In this document: positions 18,413-20,302 of the stretch, piece by piece | Layout of the letters: each line of letters opens with the position of its first letter | Numbering within the stretch: the first letter of the stretch is position 1 | Made by a program: the position numbers and the translations under genes | Notes under the pieces: generated by a model | Told to the model about the DNA's origin: nothing | Databases searched by the model: none | The model's input: the letters and a program-made list of their open reading frames with translations, nothing else | Virus record (IMG/VR): IMGVR_UViG_3300021379_001894 | Span: 1-20,302 of that record | Source: a virus | Strand: one strand, 5' to 3' | DNA: 20,302 bases

Positions 18413-18753
18413 TAAGGAGCTTCTCCAGTGGGTGTTTCTTCAATTGGTGCTTCTTCTAACAATCCTTCTCTGTAATACGTTTCAATAGCTGGTACTGCAT
18501 CGAAAACAGCTTGCATAGCAGTAGCTGCCTCTGGTACGTTTGCTATAACTTCCCAGAAGTCTAAGTGAAGCATCTCTGAATTTTTAGGATCAGGGTCTTC
18601 ATCAGAATCAGAATCGAAAGCAGTAAGCTTTAAAGACATATATCCTTCTGAAGCATTAGGCGCATTAACAACAAGTTCGGACAACCATGTGTGCGGAAGA
18701 GTCTTCTCTGCTTCCGCTGGTATAACTAATGGTGTTTCTTTTATAATTGGCAT
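18412..18753 (-). CDS. Conserved tail-region protein, 113 aa
   Basis: The frame can be opened at 18792, but that overlaps the fibre gene. The ATG at 18753 (MPIIKETPLVIPAEAEKTL) gives the start I would expect from related phage proteins, 23 nt after the fibre stop. Beta-strand segments (LPHTWLSELVVNAPNASEGYMSLKLTAFD) are followed by LHLDFWEVIANVPEAATAMQAVFDAVPAIETYY and an acidic Pro-rich tail (EEAPIEETPTGEAP). It is probably a small virion or tail-fibre-associated protein. A TATAAT lies 10 nt before the ATG. Its stop overlaps the GT31 start by 1 nt. Confidence 0.7.
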   Translation of the reverse strand: MPIIKETPLVIPAEAEKTLPHTWLSELVVNAPNASEGYMSLKLTAFDSDSDEDPDPKNSEMLHLDFWEVIANVPEAATAMQAVFDAVPAIETYYREGLLEEAPIEETPTGEAP

Positions 18754-18776
18754 ATCTTTATCTATTATATTAAATA

Positions 18777-20302
18777 TTAACCCGCTCTCCAAGTAGAACC
18801 GTCAGAATATACGGGAATTGTGTTGCTTCCTCCTCCACTAACAACTGAACCAATAGCAGTAGCTAATCCATAAGCAGAATCACTTATAAAGGCTCTCTGT
18901 CCTGCTGGTGAAGCAGATGGTAATGTTGAGGCAGTGTAAACTCTGTGCTTGATTGGTATATTATAATCAGCATAACTATCAGAAGGTGTGGTAGTATCAG
19001 TTTCACCATATCCAACTCTAACTGTTCTGGCGACTGACAATTTACCCTGAGTAGTGAGAGCCATTGCTCCTTGAGCTGTGCTATGAGCACTATCTCCCCA
19101 CCAGAATCCTCTAGTGTTAGAATTACTGAATTGGAACGTCATTGCATAATCGCCAAGACCTCCATAAGTCACTCCACTTTGCATACCAATAGCATAAGTA
19201 GAAGATGTCCCCCACATTAGAAACTTGCTACGAGTATTAGAAGTATTAGCTGATAAATAACCTGCATTATAAATAGTAGAACTATTGAGGTTAATGGCTC
19301 CACTCATTGTACCACCGCTTAGTGCTAATTTGCCATCCAATGCTGACTGCAACCCATCAACATTAGAAATGACATGGTTGTGAGAATCGTCAGCAACCGT
19401 AACTGTAAGAGTTGCGTTACCTAAATTAGTAAATGTAGCAGAACCACTTGCATCACCTGCAAGGGTCAATGTAGGATCGGCTGTTGCTGTAGTTGCAATA
19501 CTAATATTACCTGACCCATCAAAATTAGCATTACCTGTAACCGCCCCAGTTAAAGCAATGTTTCTCGCAGTCTTAAGTTGTTTAGCTACAGGGTAGTTGT
19601 CGGATGATGTTTGCTGAACATTGCTAAATGATGTAACATTAACAGCAACATCCCAACCGCTATCATATTCTATATGTGCGGCACCAAAGCCAGCTTGGAA
19701 GTCTCTTACATTAATTTGTAAATAATTCCATGTCGACGTAGTTTCACCAATATAAACTATATGTCTTGTTCCATCATGACCAAACCTAACAGTATAATCT
19801 CTATCACTCCTATCACTAACAACATGTGCTCCGACATTAGTCCAGTTACCTGTCGAATACTGATAACCAAAAATAAACAAACTTACAGATTCTCCAGCAG
19901 GATTACCTGCATAATCGTAAATATCAACATGGAAACTAATCATATCTGATTTATTCCATGAGGTAGTTGGAAGTTTGATCGCTATAGCACCTGTATGAGC
20001 GTCTGTATATGTTGAATAGTCAGCACCAATAGGCTTAGGTATATAAACACCGTTATCAGCTAAATCATAAACAATATTACCACCAGATCCTTCATCAATA
20101 GTTAAAACGCTTGTAAGGCTATCAGCAGCATTACTTCTTAAGAATGCTGTACTATCAATGCCATCAAGAAGATTAGAGTCAGCAGCTTTAGCACTAATAC
20201 CCAAGAATCGTGCATCAGATTCAGTCTCTGTAAAATACCTTGAATCTAAATTAGCAGAACCAATCGCTGTAATATGCCCATAAGTATCAAGAGTAATGTC
20301 TT
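18777..20302 (-). CDS. Tail fibre protein, C-terminal part (5' end beyond the window)
   Basis: The frame stays open to position 20302. The apparent start at 20204 is a Leu TTG inside the continuing sequence RYFTETESDARFLGISAKAA, so at least 507 residues of a longer fibre are visible. Repeats typical of phage fibres occur (NLDSRYFTETESDARFLG, AADSNLLDGIDSTAFLRSNAADS). A jelly-roll-like section follows (MISFHVDIYDYAGN, VSLFIFGYQYSTGNWTN, YLQINVRDFQAGFG), then Gly/Thr/Asn-rich collagen-free repeats (ALTGAVTGNANFDGSGN, SGGTMSGAINLNSS). The C-terminal tail GQRAFISDSAYGLATAIGSVVSGGGSNTIPVYSDG is common at fibre ends. It should trimerise and contact the host receptor. Confidence 0.9.
   Translation of the reverse strand, partial: DITLDTYGHITAIGSANLDSRYFTETESDARFLGISAKAADSNLLDGIDSTAFLRSNAADSLTSVLTIDEGSGGNIVYDLADNGVYIPKPIGADYSTYTDAHTGAIAIKLPTTSWNKSDMISFHVDIYDYAGNPAGESVSLFIFGYQYSTGNWTNVGAHVVSDRSDRDYTVRFGHDGTRHIVYIGETTSTWNYLQINVRDFQAGFGAAHIEYDSGWDVAVNVTSFSNVQQTSSDNYPVAKQLKTARNIALTGAVTGNANFDGSGNISIATTATADPTLTLAGDASGSATFTNLGNATLTVTVADDSHNHVISNVDGLQSALDGKLALSGGTMSGAINLNSSTIYNAGYLSANTSNTRSKFLMWGTSSTYAIGMQSGVTYGGLGDYAMTFQFSNSNTRGFWWGDSAHSTAQGAMALTTQGKLSVARTVRVGYGETDTTTPSDSYADYNIPIKHRVYTASTLPSASPAGQRAFISDSAYGLATAIGSVVSGGGSNTIPVYSDGSTWRAG

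Noticed and set aside
18754-18792. Longer start of the 113-aa protein at 18792
   Set aside because: It would overlap the tail-fibre end. The ATG at 18753 gives the expected MPIIKE start.
20202-20204. Apparent start of the tail fibre at a TTG codon
   Set aside because: The frame continues open upstream to the window edge with typical fibre sequence, so this is an internal Leu.
1-20302. tRNA, rRNA, CRISPR array, insertion sequence or integrase/attachment site
   Set aside because: None was recognised when reading both strands. No clover-leaf-like gene, repeat-spacer structure, transposase or integrase motif was seen.

Overview
This window looks like part of the genome of an AT-rich, probably marine tailed phage, most likely a myovirus-type virus of a Gram-negative host. 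The evidence is a tail fibre, several virion-like proteins, a holin/lysozyme region, a flavin-dependent thymidylate synthase (ThyX), two MazG-like proteins and many tiny genes packed with 1-4 nt overlaps. I see no rRNA, tRNA, CRISPR or insertion sequence. The host cannot be named from this sequence.

Layout. (1) 1-384, minus: the first codons of a gene running off the left edge, then a small HExxH metallopeptidase. (2) 442-2372, plus: an early/metabolic operon with a small acidic protein, a conserved phage protein, a 34-aa membrane microprotein, a PD-(D/E)XK nuclease, a membrane/coiled-coil protein and a DUF1599-type protein, closed by a textbook terminator (2403-2429). (3) 2444-4189, plus: a 581-aa virion-like protein with a trypsin-like serine protease domain in its middle. 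After it come a small tandem repeat and a hypothetical gene. (4) 4541-7032, minus: four small unknown proteins, thyX and a GT14-like glycosyltransferase. (5) 7069-8808, plus: two virion-like proteins flanking a small unknown. (6) 8818-10728, minus: four overlapping genes for an activated heptose-like sugar (cupin, PfkB kinase, cytidylyltransferase-fold adenylyltransferase, HAD phosphatase). (7) 10829-13125, minus: lysis and nucleotide-housekeeping genes (pesticin-like lysozyme, MazG, a tiny basic protein, holin, a tiny exported peptide). (8) 13168-20302, minus: tail/adhesin genes. Between them sits a four-gene sugar-modification block: UDP-galactopyranose mutase, GT2, sulfotransferase and GT31/Fringe-like transferase.

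Four things stand out. First, the virion-like protein carries an apparently intact His-Asp-Ser triad. Second, almost every transcription unit has a -10-like hexamer ending only 6-9 nt before its start codon, so initiation would fall on or next to the ATG and give leaderless mRNAs. One set has a -35 (TTGAYT-16/17-TAAAAT). Another set has no -35 but shares a GTGTA prefix and mostly precedes virion genes, so it may be the late promoter. Third, two separate carbohydrate modules (heptose activation; galactofuranose/sulfation/glycosyl transfer) lie among tail and lysis genes, suggesting the phage remodels either the host envelope or its own fibres. Fourth, several genes shorter than 50 codons fit exactly into gaps by stop/start overlap and would be missed by usual gene calling.

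Family assignments rest on motifs read by eye. No database search was run.
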